DNA from: Asterias amurensis
Lineage: Eukaryota; Echinodermata; Asteroidea; Forcipulatida; Asteriidae
Reading direction: 5' to 3'
NCBI RefSeq assembly: GCF_032118995.1
Contig: NC_092660.1
Coordinates: forward strand, 1,689,501 to 1,753,500
Length of the DNA stretch: 64,000 bases
Shown piece after piece: positions 41,901 to 56,900 of the stretch (within the stretch, counting starts at the first letter, position 1; each line of letters begins with the position of its first letter). Position numbers and translations under genes: made by a program. A model generated the notes under the pieces. That model saw nothing but the letters and a program-made list of their open reading frames with translations, did no database searches and was not told where the DNA came from.

Positions 41901-44900
41901 AATAGCAAGAGGAGTGTATTGAATGAAAATTTAACTTTTCAGTGCAAGGCCGAGTACTTAAGTATGAGTACCTGTGCCATCGAGTACGACACTTTCTGAT
42001 ATATAAGTATCGAATCAAACTTCTGACTTAAGTACTTAATGGAACACGTTGCCTTGGATCGGACGAGTTGGTCTTTAAACAGCGTTTATAACCGTTTGTT
42101 ATAAAATGCGTATGGTTGGAAAAATGTATTAAAAGTAGAATACAATGATGATCCACACAAATTTGCCTCGAAACTGCGTGGTTTTCATTTTACTTTGCAA
42201 ACTAAGACGGTCGGCCATTTATGGGAGTCACAAATTTGACTCTGTGTGGATCATTGTGTTCTACTTTTAAATCATCTTTCCAACCATATGCATTTAATAA
42301 CAAACGGTTACAAACGCTTTTCAAAGACCAACTTGACCGATCCAAGGCAACGTGTTCCTTTTAGTACTAAGATTTACGAGAAGTACAAGTATGTAGGCCT
42401 ATACTTATTATAAAAAAAATTATTATTATTGTATTTTTTTAATTTTGTTTTTTACTTTCAAGGTGTACTTATGTTTGGTTATGATAACTATCTTATAAAC
42501 ATGGGTTGTTCACCATATTTATAACAGATTTTGTTTATTTGTTGACAGACTCATAATACATTCAAAAAGAAAAACAAACAGTTGGAAATACTGATTGATA
42601 TATACAATAATGACATATTAATGGTATGTTCCTATCAGATTGTCTTGCTGGTTACTTTGGTGCTGGCTGCAAGTTGAAATGCCACTGCCAAGAAGGCTTG
42701 ACATGTAACAATGCGACTGGTAAATGTCAACACAGTGTTGGAGGTTGTGCAACTGGCTTCACTGGAGAAAACTGCCAGGGTAAGGAAAACTATGTTTCTG
42801 ATCAGAATTAACACACTTCTTAACAAATTAATTCTTAAAGGCAGTGAACACTATTGGTAATTACTCAAAATAATTATTAGCATAAAACCTTACTTGGTAA
42901 CGAGTTATTGGGAGAGGTTGATAGTATAAAACATTGTGAGAAACGGCTCCCTCTGAAGTGGAGTAGCTTTCGAGAAAGTATTAATTTTCCACGAATTTGA
43001 TTTCGAGACCTCAAGTTTAGAACTTGAGGTCTCGAAATCAAGCATCTGAAAACGCACAACTTCGTGTGACAAGGGTGTTTTTCCTTTCATTATTATCTCG
43101 CAACTTCGATGACCGATTGAAGACAAATTTTCACAGGTTTGTTATTTTATGCATATGTTGAGATATAGAAAGTGATAACACTGGTCTTTGGCAGATACCA
43201 ATAGTGTCCAGTGTCTTTAAACAGGAAGACTTTCTCAGAAGTTATTTAATTTGTAATGCTTTCATAGCTCAATTTTACAAAGAGATTCATGTTAATTTGT
43301 GCACCCCATTAGTTTGCCGTCTTTAAAGCCTTGAATCCTAATTAATGTGCTACAAATCTTGTCATCAGACAGATGTTAGTAAAAAAAAAAAACACGAGAC
43401 CTAGAAACAGCAGATATGGTTGGTAAGCAGTTGGCAACAGCTAATATTTATCTTAAAGAGAGGCACATTAATCTTGGCACCCCTTTTAAAATTTGAGAAA
43501 CCTTGAATCTCAAATTATTATGCGAGAAATTTTGTCATTAGATAACAGATAGATGTAAGCAAAAGACACAAGGCCAACATTCACAATAGTTTCAATAGCT
43601 TTATAATAGGACACACAGTGCACACATGACATTTGAATCATAAATACCACACGTTGCAAATAAGATTTAACATGGGTAGGCCTAATGCAAAATTTCTCGT
43701 TGTCAAAATGTTCTCTTCAAATTGGAAAGGCGTTCTGTAGTTTAGTGCAATATGTCTGCGTGCAAGAGCTTACACAAAATTTTGTGGATGTTTTAGAACA
43801 GGAAGTTAGTTCTCTTATCAGGTTAATGAAACTCTATGTGCTGCTTTAGTATTAAAGTCATGTGGAAATAGATTTTTTGTTGTTTTCAAACATAAGAGTA
43901 TATATTAAGTAACAATAAAACAATTTTTTTAGTAATTGTTTGTCACGATTTCTATATTAAAAAAATAAAAATAAAGTCGTTTTGGGGGTTGGCTCCACCT
44001 ACCCCTTTTGTGACGTCAATCGAGGCAGACTTTGCCTTGATGCGTAGAGTAAACATACGTACAAAGTACATGGAAGTCCAAGTCGTGAGTTTCTAGGTTT
44101 CGAAAAAAATCATTTCTTGCCTTTTTTTCCCGGCAATGCTGACCAAGTGTATTGCTGCTGCATGCAGCAAAACAACTAAAGATGTGGTCAGTCTGCATGG
44201 TTGGTCAGACTCAAAAGAGCAATAGTGCCTCGTGGTCCGGTCTGACGTCTTTTTCAGCGCTGTGCAGCATTTTCTCTCCAAATATCGCGCCTCGATTGAC
44301 GTCACGAACAGCGCCCTCTCGGGTCGGGGCCTACTCTTGAATTTGTTTTTTTAGAACCTTAGTGTTTATTCAAATTCCACATCTATTGGTGACAAAAGCT
44401 TTATTTTGACAAAATATCACTTCCAGGTGACTTTAATTAAATCAGAAATAATTTTGTTTCAGCACAATAATCCTTTCATTTATTTTGTGTAGAATGTCCT
44501 GCTGGACTGTTTGGAGTAAACTGTGACCGACAATGTCATTGTTTAAATGATGCAGATTGTCACAAAGGTAGCGGTACATGCCCAGCTGGTGTCATGTGTC
44601 AACCTGGCTTTAGAGGTGAAGATTGTCAAAGTAAGTACCGCACTTCAATTAGCATTGCCCATCCAGTCCACGACTTTACCAGAAGATGCAAGAAGATCAT
44701 TTTTCCTCAGAATATCATAAATTACATAAATTATTCATAAATTATTCATATATTATTACATAAATTATTCTGCCACGTGTTTCAAAGTTTTCCTTGATTA
44801 TTCAATTTATATGTAAATATCAAAAAAGAATTGGCAGTAAAATAACATTCTGTTGTATTAGTATTGTTTGTACACACAGTAAACGTTTCGAATTATATTT

Positions 44901-47900
44901 ATCCTTTGTTTTACCAATTATTTTGCAGACTCTTGTCCGTATGGCCAAGTTGGTCTTCAACCAAACTGCATCATGTGTTATGGTAAGGTTCATTGATACA
45001 TAAAAAACACCAATTCCATCTTCGTGTGTTGCAAAAGTTGTGTAAGGAAGGTTTCACTTGGTTGGGATTAGTTATAAACAGTGTTTTGGTCATGGAGCTA
45101 AAATGTTTTCATGGTCACAATAAAGCAAAAATGAAAGCCCCTGATAGTCGGGTGGCTTAGTGTAACGTACTAAGGTTACCGTTACTCGGCGGATAAAAAC
45201 ACAAGGCTCCCTTAGGGCCTATCAATTAATATTAGCCTAAATGAGCCCTCCGTATTTCTTAAACAAATCACACAATTTTTAAAGGCCGCAAACAAATTGT
45301 TAAAAACAGTTTAATTACAAACAAACATTGTTTTGTGGTATTTTTGCTGTATGCATTATACCTTTCACTGTACTTTCATTTCATCAATCAACATTGTTTT
45401 TGTTATAAACTAAAACCTATTAATTTACATTATAAAGGGTCCAGGCTCTGTACAAGCCTACGCTTTTTCCTGGTGCCCTCCTCTTATCACTCGTTGTTCT
45501 TTTCTTGTATGTTTTATGATTATTTATTGTGATGTTTGGAAATAAAAAACAAACAAACAAACAAACATGACAAAATATCACTTTTCTCGAGTCCTGGGAG
45601 TCATACAAACTAAAATCTAACTAAAAAACAAAGAAAATAAACTTTGTCATTTAGGAATTTAAAAGGGATTTTTACGAGCAAGAAGAGTGAAATTGACATC
45701 CAGGCATATTTTTGAAAACTCAATAATTTGATTAGTCCGATAAAATTTCTGTCTGTACAGCAATATGTCAATAAAACTTGGAAGTTTTATAAAGTTTAGT
45801 CCATGACATGACGTACATTGAACATTTTGCAACCTACATTGTTTACCTTCTTTCAGTTCCTGTGTCAGTGATCTATCAAGTCAGCTCTGAGCGAGACTCG
45901 AGCAGAACCATCACATGGATAAAAGCTCCTCAAAACAAGTGTCCTGTCATTGATTATGCGATAGAGTATCAACTGGTTAAGAGAGATCTTTGCCAAGAGG
46001 AGACTGGGGAGTTTGAAACTCTGCACAACACAACAGAGAGACAGTCTCCTTTCCCACATCCTGATTCTTTACCCAATTCAATCTACAAGGTTCGTGTTCG
46101 TGCCAGGAATGAGGCAGGACTTGGGGAATTTCAAGAGAATATTTATATCGAACACACAACACCTGAGAACGGTGAGTTCCTGATGACAAATCCCAAATGT
46201 TAAATTTCAAACATTCGTGTAAACGTAATTTTTGTGTTAAAATTACTATTTTAGAGCCAACGGGATTTCCAACAGATTTCAAGACTACTTCAACAACGAA
46301 GCATAGTGTGGCATTGAGCTGGAGTGAAATACCATGTGGTCAAAGAAATGGTGTGATAACTAAATACAGAGTGAGTCTTCATAGTTTAATAAAACTAACT
46401 CATGTTAAATTTACCATGAGCGATGTCAAATGCAAAAGTTTGTGACAGTATTTATAATCAGTGTCTTTTTGTTTCCCATTTTACAACAATTTCCAACAAT
46501 TTTTCAACAATTTTCCAACAATGAACAGCTCTCATACAGGGTGATGGAAAAACCTTATGACACCAGCTTCAGTCTAAACAGCTCATTTGAATCGGTCGAC
46601 ATAGATTCATCAGATATGCATCGCTTCATCAGTGGTTTAGAACCAACAACAAAATATGATTTCCGACTGAAAGCTTTCAACAGTGCTGGTGTTGGAGAGG
46701 ATGCATTACTAGAGGCATTTACTGAAGTTGAGACAGGTATTGTGGGACAACATTCAGTGAATGCTTAATTCTTACTTGAGCATCTAAAACCGTTTTTCTT
46801 TTGTCGACGTATAGTCAACTGAACTACAATGTCAACTGTTTCAATGTTTCCAAGTCACCAAAACTAAAATTCGTATTTAAAAACGAATAGATGTATTTGT
46901 TTTATTTCTTTGTTGGCTACGTGAAAGCCTAACTGTGTCACATTCTTGTTTGGGAACGTCTCCAATGTTTGACATTATTCTAGGCGCGAAAGAACATTCC
47001 CTCTTTTGACTTTTGAGATGCTCCGTTATGTTCTTTTTTGGAAAGAGAATCTCCCCAAGGTACATATTTTCTTTGACTTTACAGATCTTCCTGCTCCGAC
47101 TCAGCTATCCGAAAAAGATATTTCAGATTTGACATCTTCCACAGTCACTATAGCTTTGAGTCTTCCATCCTCGTCAAAGTACATCACGTAAGTTGAAAAT
47201 ATGCAAATGATTTTTAACCTGTATAATTTTCATTCATCTTTTCTCGTTGATTTTATGTGTTGTGTATAGTGAAGCATCATTTTCGGTTTTTAAAATTGCC
47301 TCTGTTTGGTCTTGAACAAAATTGTCAAAGAAAATATCAACATTGTTACTGAAACAATGAAAACTGAAATTTAAATACCTACTCATGATGTTGTTTCTAT
47401 ATTGTTTAGAGGCATGCAAGTTGGTGTACAGCGGGTTAAGACAGTCACTGGAAGGGACACCAGTGGATCAAGGTACCAACGATCCACTGAACCAACTCTT
47501 GATTATGTAGCTGCAGAATTACCTAAGAAGGATCTCCCTGCAACATTCACTGTGGGGGACGGAGAAACAGATGAAAACAAACCCCTGGAAAGCAACACTC
47601 AGTATGACATCTATCTGGGATCAGTCAGTAGGATTTCTCAATCGGTTAGCCTTGTATTTTACTTCTTGTGTTATTATTTTACCAATAACAAACTGACTCG
47701 TTGCAGCAATGCAGCATGTGTATCTACTCTCTGGCACGCTTGCCAATAAGAAGAGTGCTGGCTTCAGATTTCTCCAGAAGACAACCAGGCATACTGATCG
47801 AAACGTTGAGTCGCTAACGCCAGGTTCTAGGCGTTAAAAGCAAGTACACATGCTTTGAAAGTTGAATTTTTACGCAAGTTTGATAACAGCTTAAAGATGT

Positions 47901-50900
47901 TGATTTGTTTTTTTCTCTTCATTTTTCTTAGACTTTTGCCGTTGAGTGGAATGAGCCACTTAGAGTTCAAGGTAATTTACTGCTCAAAAACCCTACCTTT
48001 AATCGTATTGTGAAAATTGTGCCTTGTTTCAACCGGGGTCTTCAAACTAAAGACAGGAAGGGAACAATAGTCTGGTTACTTTATACTTTAGTGATGATAA
48101 AAGCTATTGATCGTATAGGGTGCGATCCACAAATGGATACGTACAACGATGCACATACAGATGCATGTCATTTGATTAGTGTTACTGCTGCATACGTCAC
48201 TACATAACTTATTATAGGAGTCCAAAATGGATATTTATAGCACGCTTTGTTGTGTACTTTCTTTAAAAATGTAAACGATCTTTGTTTGTCAGTGCCACAA
48301 AGTGCAAGCCCACCGATAGCTGCTATTGTGGTTCCATTGATGCTGATTGTCCTGATTGGTATTGTGGTTGCTGTGGTCTTCAAAATAAGGTAGTTATTAA
48401 AGTCTCAATTTAGTAATTTCTGCGCTCCCTCGAAATCTTTTCGTCACCTCCAAATATTAATTTGATCCCCCATAATGTTGTTTTGAGGGAACGAAAATAC
48501 ATATCACGGGAAAGAAATTACTTTTAATATTTTAATTGGTTTCTTACAACTAATATTTTAAGCGAAAGAAAAAATACTTCGAGTAACGCAAAAATATTTC
48601 GAGGGGTCAAATTAATGATCATTTCAATTAAGAAGCTCTGTAGATCTCAGCATTCGGCTGCAAAGCATGTGATAAACCCTTCTTAATGCGTTAATGAACC
48701 AATCAATGCAATTTATCTTTGCTTATAGTGAGAGGTTAATTTTGTATTTGTTGTTTATTTTCCGTACCTTTGACAGGCGAAAGAAGAGGCTTAGACATCT
48801 CAACGCTGTAAATGGTAGGTCACAATTTACAACTCGGTAAACTTTCATTTTAGTTAAATCAACATTTTGTGCAGGTTTGTCTGAAAGGATGAGAATATTA
48901 GACTTTAATTTAAATTCAGGCCTTTATACATGTATGGCTATTATTTTCTTAATACTACAAAGAAACCCTGCCCATTCTTCTATTCTGTAGTGCTAAGAAT
49001 AGCTACCCTTAAACTCATTAAAAACGAGAATTACAGGAGTTGCTGAAAAGTTGGAATGTAGTCATGCTCACATCTTAACAATTATACCCTAGTTACTAAA
49101 GTTTGGACTTAATTTTGTCGTTGGCAGACACGAAAAATGGAGATGTGTTAAAGCATCTAAACTACTGAAGAGCGGTCAAATATTACAAAGATTTTAAATA
49201 AGTGCTGCACCTCCTCTTCTGTTGACAACTTCAGTTAAGTTTGTTTTCAAATGTTTGTTTTCATCTGTTTTAACAGCAGGAGTGCGAGTAGGTCATGATA
49301 AACTTTCTACAGGACTAGAAAATCCTAACGTTGATGTCACCTATGATGTTGTTGCTGAAACCATATCAACCAATGTGCCAATCATTGCACCACCCGCTCT
49401 ACCAGCCACTACACCAGCCATGGCACCAGCCAATAAACCAGCCACTTCACTGGCCACAGCACCAGCCACTGCAGCAGCCAGACCGAAGCCGGTTAAGAAG
49501 AAGAAGCAATTTACGGCTCCTTCCCCGATTCCGTTGTCAGAGTTGAAAGATTACGTCAGCAAGAAGAAGAAGGAAACGTACAAAGAAGGCAATGGGTTTC
49601 TGTTTGACTATGAGGTGATTTATGATAATAACAAGATGTGAATTATTTTATTTATTCATTGGGTTTATTGCCTTTACCAATACACGCTAATGATGACGAT
49701 GAGCAAGATGATTGAGAATAAGAGTTTATTTTTTGTATTTATTTTCAATGTTTAGAGTTTGCCCGATTTCGACCGTCATTCATGTGAAAGAGCAAAGGAT
49801 GACAAAAACAAGGAGAAGAATCGCTATGTAACCGTCATTCCATGTGAGTTAAAAATGATTATTACTTATGATCAACATTGTTTTCATACATCATTCTGAA
49901 ATGTTCTCTCTAAAGTGAGGTGTTGGCACCCCAAGTGAATTTAGGCACCACATGGAGGAATATTATTCCTCCATGGGCACCATAAACAACCTATCTCCAT
50001 GCCTCTCTGTCCTCAACTGTTCAAGTTCATGGCCTTACATTTATTGGATTCCTAACTTTTTGTCCACCACAGATGACTTTTCTCGTGTTGTGCTTGAGAA
50101 ACTACCAGATCAACCAGATTCCGATTATGTAAATGCAAGTTACATAGATGTAAGTTAATCATAATGATCTGTTTCTAATCTAAAGAATCGATAATAGACC
50201 ACTCCAGTTTTACAAAGAACTGAATCAAGTTCGAAAAACTTCCCTATCAGTTCTGTTCCCTGTCCGTCTTTAAAGATAAGTTGATGGACCGCTGGAGTAG
50301 AAGAGGACTCCAACCAATTATGGCGCAACAACTTATTAATTAGTAAAGAGTATTTGAAGGCCCCACAATCCACAAAATTACGGTGCTTATGGCGCACGAG
50401 AGTGAAAATTAGACAAAGACCAAATCGATAAGCCACAAGCTGGATTAAACAATGATACAGTAAATAAAGCAAAACTTCCCCGAAAGAGTGTTAAAAAAAA
50501 CAGTACAAAAATCTAGATAAAATTCGTTCAACCCAGCCCAGAAAAGAACTGTTTGAAAATACATCTTTGGAAATGCAAATGATGTAACCACTGTCGTTAC
50601 TTCATTCTTCTCATTTCAGGGTTTCAATGAACCGAACAAATACATAGCCAGCCAAGGTAAAACAAGTTAATAAACAAACTTATGCAACTGTTCTTAGAGG
50701 TCAGAACACTAAAAAGTTAAAGGAACTATAGGCCTACAAACAATTTGTAAAAATGTTTCCATCGTGGCCGAGCAGCTTAGCACAAGAGTCTGTCGTCAGA
50801 GTGTGGGTTTAAGCCTCAGTCGTGGCAAAAGTTGCCTGAGATGAAATTATTAATTTTGAGAAGGCAAATACTATACTTTAGGACACTTTCTTCATTTGGT

Positions 50901-53900
50901 ATAAAATATGGATCGGCAGCTCACTGAATATCTCATTATTATTTTATGAATCACAATTTCAGGTCCAAACAAGGCTTCTGTTTGTGATATGTGGAGGATG
51001 ATATGGCAGGAGAATACCACTAAGATTGTCATGCTCACCAACCTACAAGAAGGAGTCAAGGTAATTTAAGCTGCATTGCTGCTGGGACAATAAGCTCACA
51101 CTTGTTTTTTTACACCAACAGTAGATTTGTAGTTGGTACCCTGTCTTTATATGCAAGGTATAAAGACAGTGATTTCATAGGAGACTATGATTTTAAACGC
51201 GCAGTGACGTAAGCTTTCTGTGTTTTGATTGGTCCGAGGTGACGCTTGGCAGCTGCACCTTGTCCATGAAAATTGATGTGGTGAAAGGTGATTATGGCTT
51301 CAATCACGAGCCTCAAAAAGTGTGACGTCAGATGTTCAGGCTAAACCAAAAGCAGCCGTCGTCCATTGGTCTTGCGAGGGCGCTATGTAAAGTCAAAGGT
51401 CAAACGGGTGCCGGATAAAGAGGGACATTAAACGGTATCTCAGTGCAGTCGGTGCTAGAAAGCGCACATTGCTCATTTATTTTAGCCGGGATGATTCTAT
51501 TTGGTTTGTTTTATTCCTTTTTAATCTTTTAGGAAAAATGTCAGAAATATTGGCCAGACAAAACAGCACAGTACGGCGATTATGTTGTCACTTTGAAAAA
51601 AGAGGAAACACACGCAGACTACATTGTCCGAGACTTCATAATTACTCTGAAATTAGAGGTAATGAATTACATAACTTGTTTATCTTAATCCAACACAAAC
51701 AGACTTTACAAAGTGTTTTAACTTCATGAAAATAGCGACCCATAAGTTTGAACTATGCCAGGTGCAGAACCGAAATAAACCATTTTACCACGATCCTTTG
51801 CAATCACACTCTCCTACTGTCTATATACACTGTGGACGATGCCGTTTGTGTAAGTTATGCTAAAAATTCTACTTTTAAACACTCTATAGGATGAATGGAC
51901 CAGACAAGTTCGTCAGTATCATTTCACAACATGGCCTGATACCGCCTTGCCTGATGATCCAATCAAAGTGGTGAACTTTGTCAAAATGGTAAAGTCCAGC
52001 TACAACCAAAAGAATGATGGTCCAATGGTCGTTCATTGCAGGTTGGTACTTTTGTGATTGCACATTACTTAAACATTTGTACAGTGTATTAACGGCCACA
52101 GTGGAAATTGATAGGGGAGCCAACCATTATAAAGAAATCACTATGGGAGTCCGGTTTAGGTCATGCAGAAGAACTGGGATTCCCGGCAGAATATATACTC
52201 ATAGCTAGGATTCTGGTGGAATTCCCGGCAGGATAATACTAAACTGGGAGCCCCAAAAAATCCGCTAAATTCTCCCGGAAGATTTTCCATTCAGGATTTC
52301 AGCCCAAAACTAAAAAAATACTGTTTCAAAATTTTTTTTACTATCAAGCAGTTGGAGATAGGGCTTATAGAGTTAAATTAAGCAAGAGAACCGGGGTGCA
52401 ATTGCAACTAAAGGCAGAGACTTAAATGGTGCATCAAAATGTTGATTCAGACGATGTTCATGCCTGTAGTTATTCACTTTTTGTAGCACTGGAATCGGTC
52501 GTACTGGGGTGTTTTTGGTTTTGGACGCCATGTTGGACCAGGCAAAAGCAGAAGATCGAGTCGATATCTGGAACTTTGCTTGCGGTATGAGAGACAAACG
52601 AATGAAGATGATTCAATCACCGGTAAATTAGATACTTCAATTTATCTCAGGTCATTTGTTCCGTCTAGTTTTTTTCACGTTCTGTCCAATGTTTTCTTGC
52701 ATTTTTCCCGAAACCAGAAATGGAACAATCACATTGGAGAAAGGCTTATCAATGAAGATGCTGCCCAAATGTTTACAAAAAGTAAACAATAATTTGGTAG
52801 ACAATGACAAGTGACGTTTTCATAATTATAGTTAAGCTTTCACAAACATCACTTTTAGTGTATTATATCAATGTAAAAATTATAAACCTTTGTATCAAAA
52901 TGTCCTAAAACCAATCTTCTCATTCAGGAGCTGTTTAAAACTAGATGTCTTAACATCAAGCAATCGTAGGCTTGGTGGAACTACACACAAATGGTCTTGG
53001 CCATGGTTCCTTTTCAAAAGTTTCCAATTAGAGTTAAATATTTTCCAATGGAAGTGCCCTTTGCAAAACGATACTCTTTCTCAATCCAAACAGGCCCAAT
53101 ATGAGTTCATCTTTAATGTCTTGATTGAGACGTTCCTTTGTGGTGACACCAGAATCAAACCAGAGAATATTCCCTCCAAGTTGACTGCATTGAAGAAGAC
53201 CACAAAGGGCAGTGGGAAGACAGGACTGCAAGTAGAGTTTGAGGTGACAATTCATTTTATAATTTCATTATAATAATAATAATAATAATTGTGGCTTCTT
53301 ATAAAGCGCACATGTCCGTCACTCAGTGACGCTCCTGGCGCTGTAACATACAGTATTTCCTGCCAGATGTGGGACTACGTTTTGAATTATGAGACCTAAT
53401 TCTGATAGCACCATGTAATGTTTTACAAGGTGCTGTGGCGCAATTTGCTGCCGATCGGACCAGGAACACCGGGGCGAACCCCTTCTCTTTTCGAAAAGTG
53501 CACTGGGTTCTTTTACATGCGTTACATAACACATGGGACCAACAGCTTAACGTCCCATCCGAAGGACGAAGCAATGGTGAAGTGTCTTGCTTAAGGACAC
53601 AAGTGCCACGGCTGGGGATTCGAACCCACACTCTGCTGATCAGAAACACCAGAGTTTGAATTCGGTGCTCTTAACCGCTCGGCCACGACACTTCCACATT
53701 ATGTTTGTATTTCTAAATTGAGGAGACTGGAAATGTACCAACATTTCATTTAAAGTGTTTTGTCATGCATAAATAATAAGGTTTATTTGTTTTCCCTTAA
53801 ACTGTATGTGACAAGCACTTGCAAAGTCGCAATATTAAATGCAATTTTAAACAGTCATCTCCCTGCTAAATTTTGTACAAAATCTCCCCGATTACGAGAT

Positions 53901-56900
53901 GCAAATGATGTCATCTCTGACGTAGTCCTGAGGTAACTGGAATAAACATTCAATACTCACCTAATCATACTATTTTCAAATTATTCTTACTGTCTTTAAA
54001 CAGAACCTGAATTTGGTGACCAAAATTCCGGACCCTGAAAAATTTAAAGGAGGTCGGCAACCAGAAAACGTTAAGAAGAACAGATTTCCAGACAAACTAC
54101 CAGGTGAGGTTTTAGTCAGTTTAAAATGACCTCTCATGAAAAATGTATTGTGAGTTGTTTAGTAAAGTACATTTAATTTTCTATGAAGCAATAGTTATTT
54201 TTGCTATCAGTACAAAACAAACTCTCTTCGGTCCATGATGTCAACTAAAGTTTGATTCTTTTGACTAGTGCTGTAACCCTACCCAGGGGTGGTGGTCGGG
54301 GTAAGTTCTTCAACCACACTGTTTCTGCTTTAAAGCTTGGTTGAACCAGCTCCAAGTTCTGTGTGAGCCTCAATGAGGCACTAAGCAGTGAAATTAATGT
54401 CACCGATTTTCATCAATTTATGTTTCAAGTTGATCTGTATCGACCTCACTTGATGTCATCGGGAGAAGATGGATCCAACAACTACATCAATGCCTGCTTT
54501 CTTAATGTAAGTCATTATACTTCAGTGATTTGTTGAGTAACTGTTGATTAGGCAAACCATCACAGAAATATTTCCATCTGAAAGCTCACTGATTCTAAAG
54601 TTCATACCAGTACCAATCCTCCAGAGAAATATTTCCATCTGAAAGCTTACTTATTCTATGGAGGAAGGAACCGTGCTGATTCTAAAGTTCATACCAGTAC
54701 CAATCCCCCTGAGAAACATTACCATCTGAAAGCTCACTGATTCTAAAGTTCGTACCAGGACCAGTCTTCCAGAGAATTATTTCCATCTGAAAGCTCACTG
54801 ATTCTAAAGTTCATACCAGTACCAATCCTCCAGAGAAATATTTCCATCTGAAAGCTCACTGATTCTCAAGTTCATACCAGAACCAATCCTACAGAGAAAT
54901 ATTCCATCGGAAACCTCACTAATTCTAAAGTTCATACCAGAACCAATCCTCCAGAGAAATATTTCCATCTGAAAGCTCACTGATTCTAAAGTTCACACCA
55001 GTACCAATCATCCAGAGAAATATTTCCAACTGAAGGCTCACTGTTTCTAAAGTTCATACCAGTACCAATCCTCCAGAGAAATATTTCCATCTGAAAGCTC
55101 ACTGATTCTAAAGTTCATACCAGTACCAATCCTCCGGAGAAATATTTCCATCTGAAAGCTCACTGATTCTAAAGTTCATACCAGTACCAATCCTCCAGAG
55201 AAATATTTCCATCTGAAAGCTCACTGATTCTAAAGTTCATACCAGAACCAATCCTACAGAGAAATGTTCCATCGGAAACCTCACTGATTCTAAAGTTCAT
55301 ACCAGTACCAATCCTCCAGAGAAATATTTCCATCTGAAAGCTCACTGATTCTTAAGTTCATACCAGTACCAATCCTCCAGAGAAATATTTCCATCTGAAA
55401 GCTCACTGATTCTAAAGTTCATACCAGTACCAATCCTCCAGAGAAATATTTCCATATGAAAACTCACTGTTTCTAAAGTTTATACTACTAGCAACCCTCA
55501 TAAGAAATATTTGCATCTGAATTGAAAATTCACTAGTACCTATCTCAATTGCAGAAAAACAAAATAATTTATTTAAGTTTTTTGGGTTCTGTTTTGCAAC
55601 AAGACATACTTTACGTAAAACCTCTCTGGACCCAAATTACCTCGGCCGTCGCAGATCAACCATTTTTCTTGCAACTTTCTGAATTTACAGAGTCCTAGCT
55701 CCAAAGGAAAGTACATTGCTACCCAAATGCCCTTACCCCACACCATCAGTGACATGTGGAGAATGGTCTATGACTACAAGTCAACTTGTATCGTCATGTT
55801 GAATACAGTAGACAAAAAAGACCCAGTAAGTAGAACATTTATTGTTGCTTGGAAAATCAATTTCGAAAATCGACTTTATTTGATATGAAATAATTATTGT
55901 TCTTTTAAAAACTGTTTTTATTGTATTTGTAATTTTTTATTTTTCAATTTATTTGAAACAAAGTTAAGCCATTAATTATTGTTTACTAAAGCTAAAAGCA
56001 CACATAAATTGTGTTATTATCTGCTAAAAGTAATTTGTTCATTAATTTGATTAAATTTAGAAATTATCAATATCTCTACTAATTTGTCTTCCCCACAGAC
56101 ATGTGTTGAGTATTGGCCAGATGCATCATATGGCAATCTGACAGTCACTCTACAGGCTACTCATAAAGTGGGACCAAACATCATTATACGCTACCTAGCC
56201 CTGGCTGATGATCAGGTACAATGCTAGAATTAATCATTGAAACTAGGGTTGTCTAAGTAGGTCACTGTGGCTGTGACTTTGGCTGTGGCTAATGGTGTTA
56301 CTTCCCTGGTAGATATACAGAGTACCAGGCCCAGAATTCATATGATTTGATTTCTTGTAAAAACATTCGATTTAAAGCAAACTACTAAAGAGGACGGAAC
56401 AAATTCATTATGTCCGAGGAGGTAAAAGGCTCTGTTGCAGTTCGTCTTGATTTTGGTGTCAAAACTTTCCAGCAATTTTAAGATTGTGAAGTGTACAATG
56501 TATAATGTCCCTATCTTGAAAATAAACGACAGTTCACTTCAAGCCTTTACCTGTTTGAAAGGCAGAAACGTTTAACTCATTGACACTATTCCAGGTTGCA
56601 TAATACATCAATGGTGCCTTGACGTCAATGCCATACTTGGGGCATGGCTACAATGTCATTACAAAGTTAAACAATAGTTGTTTGCACTGACTGACTTTCC
56701 AATCCCAGAAGTTGTAACTTTTTGTTTCATTCTTGTCATTGATACCCAGGAATTCCGTCTGATTTGTCACCTTCAACTACTCAACTGGCCCGTTGGTGGC
56801 GTACCATCGTCACCAAAATCCATCGTAGAGTTGGTGGCAGCCGTTAAGGAGTGGCAACTCAGGCATAAAGACGACCGAATTACAATTCAGTGCATGTAGG

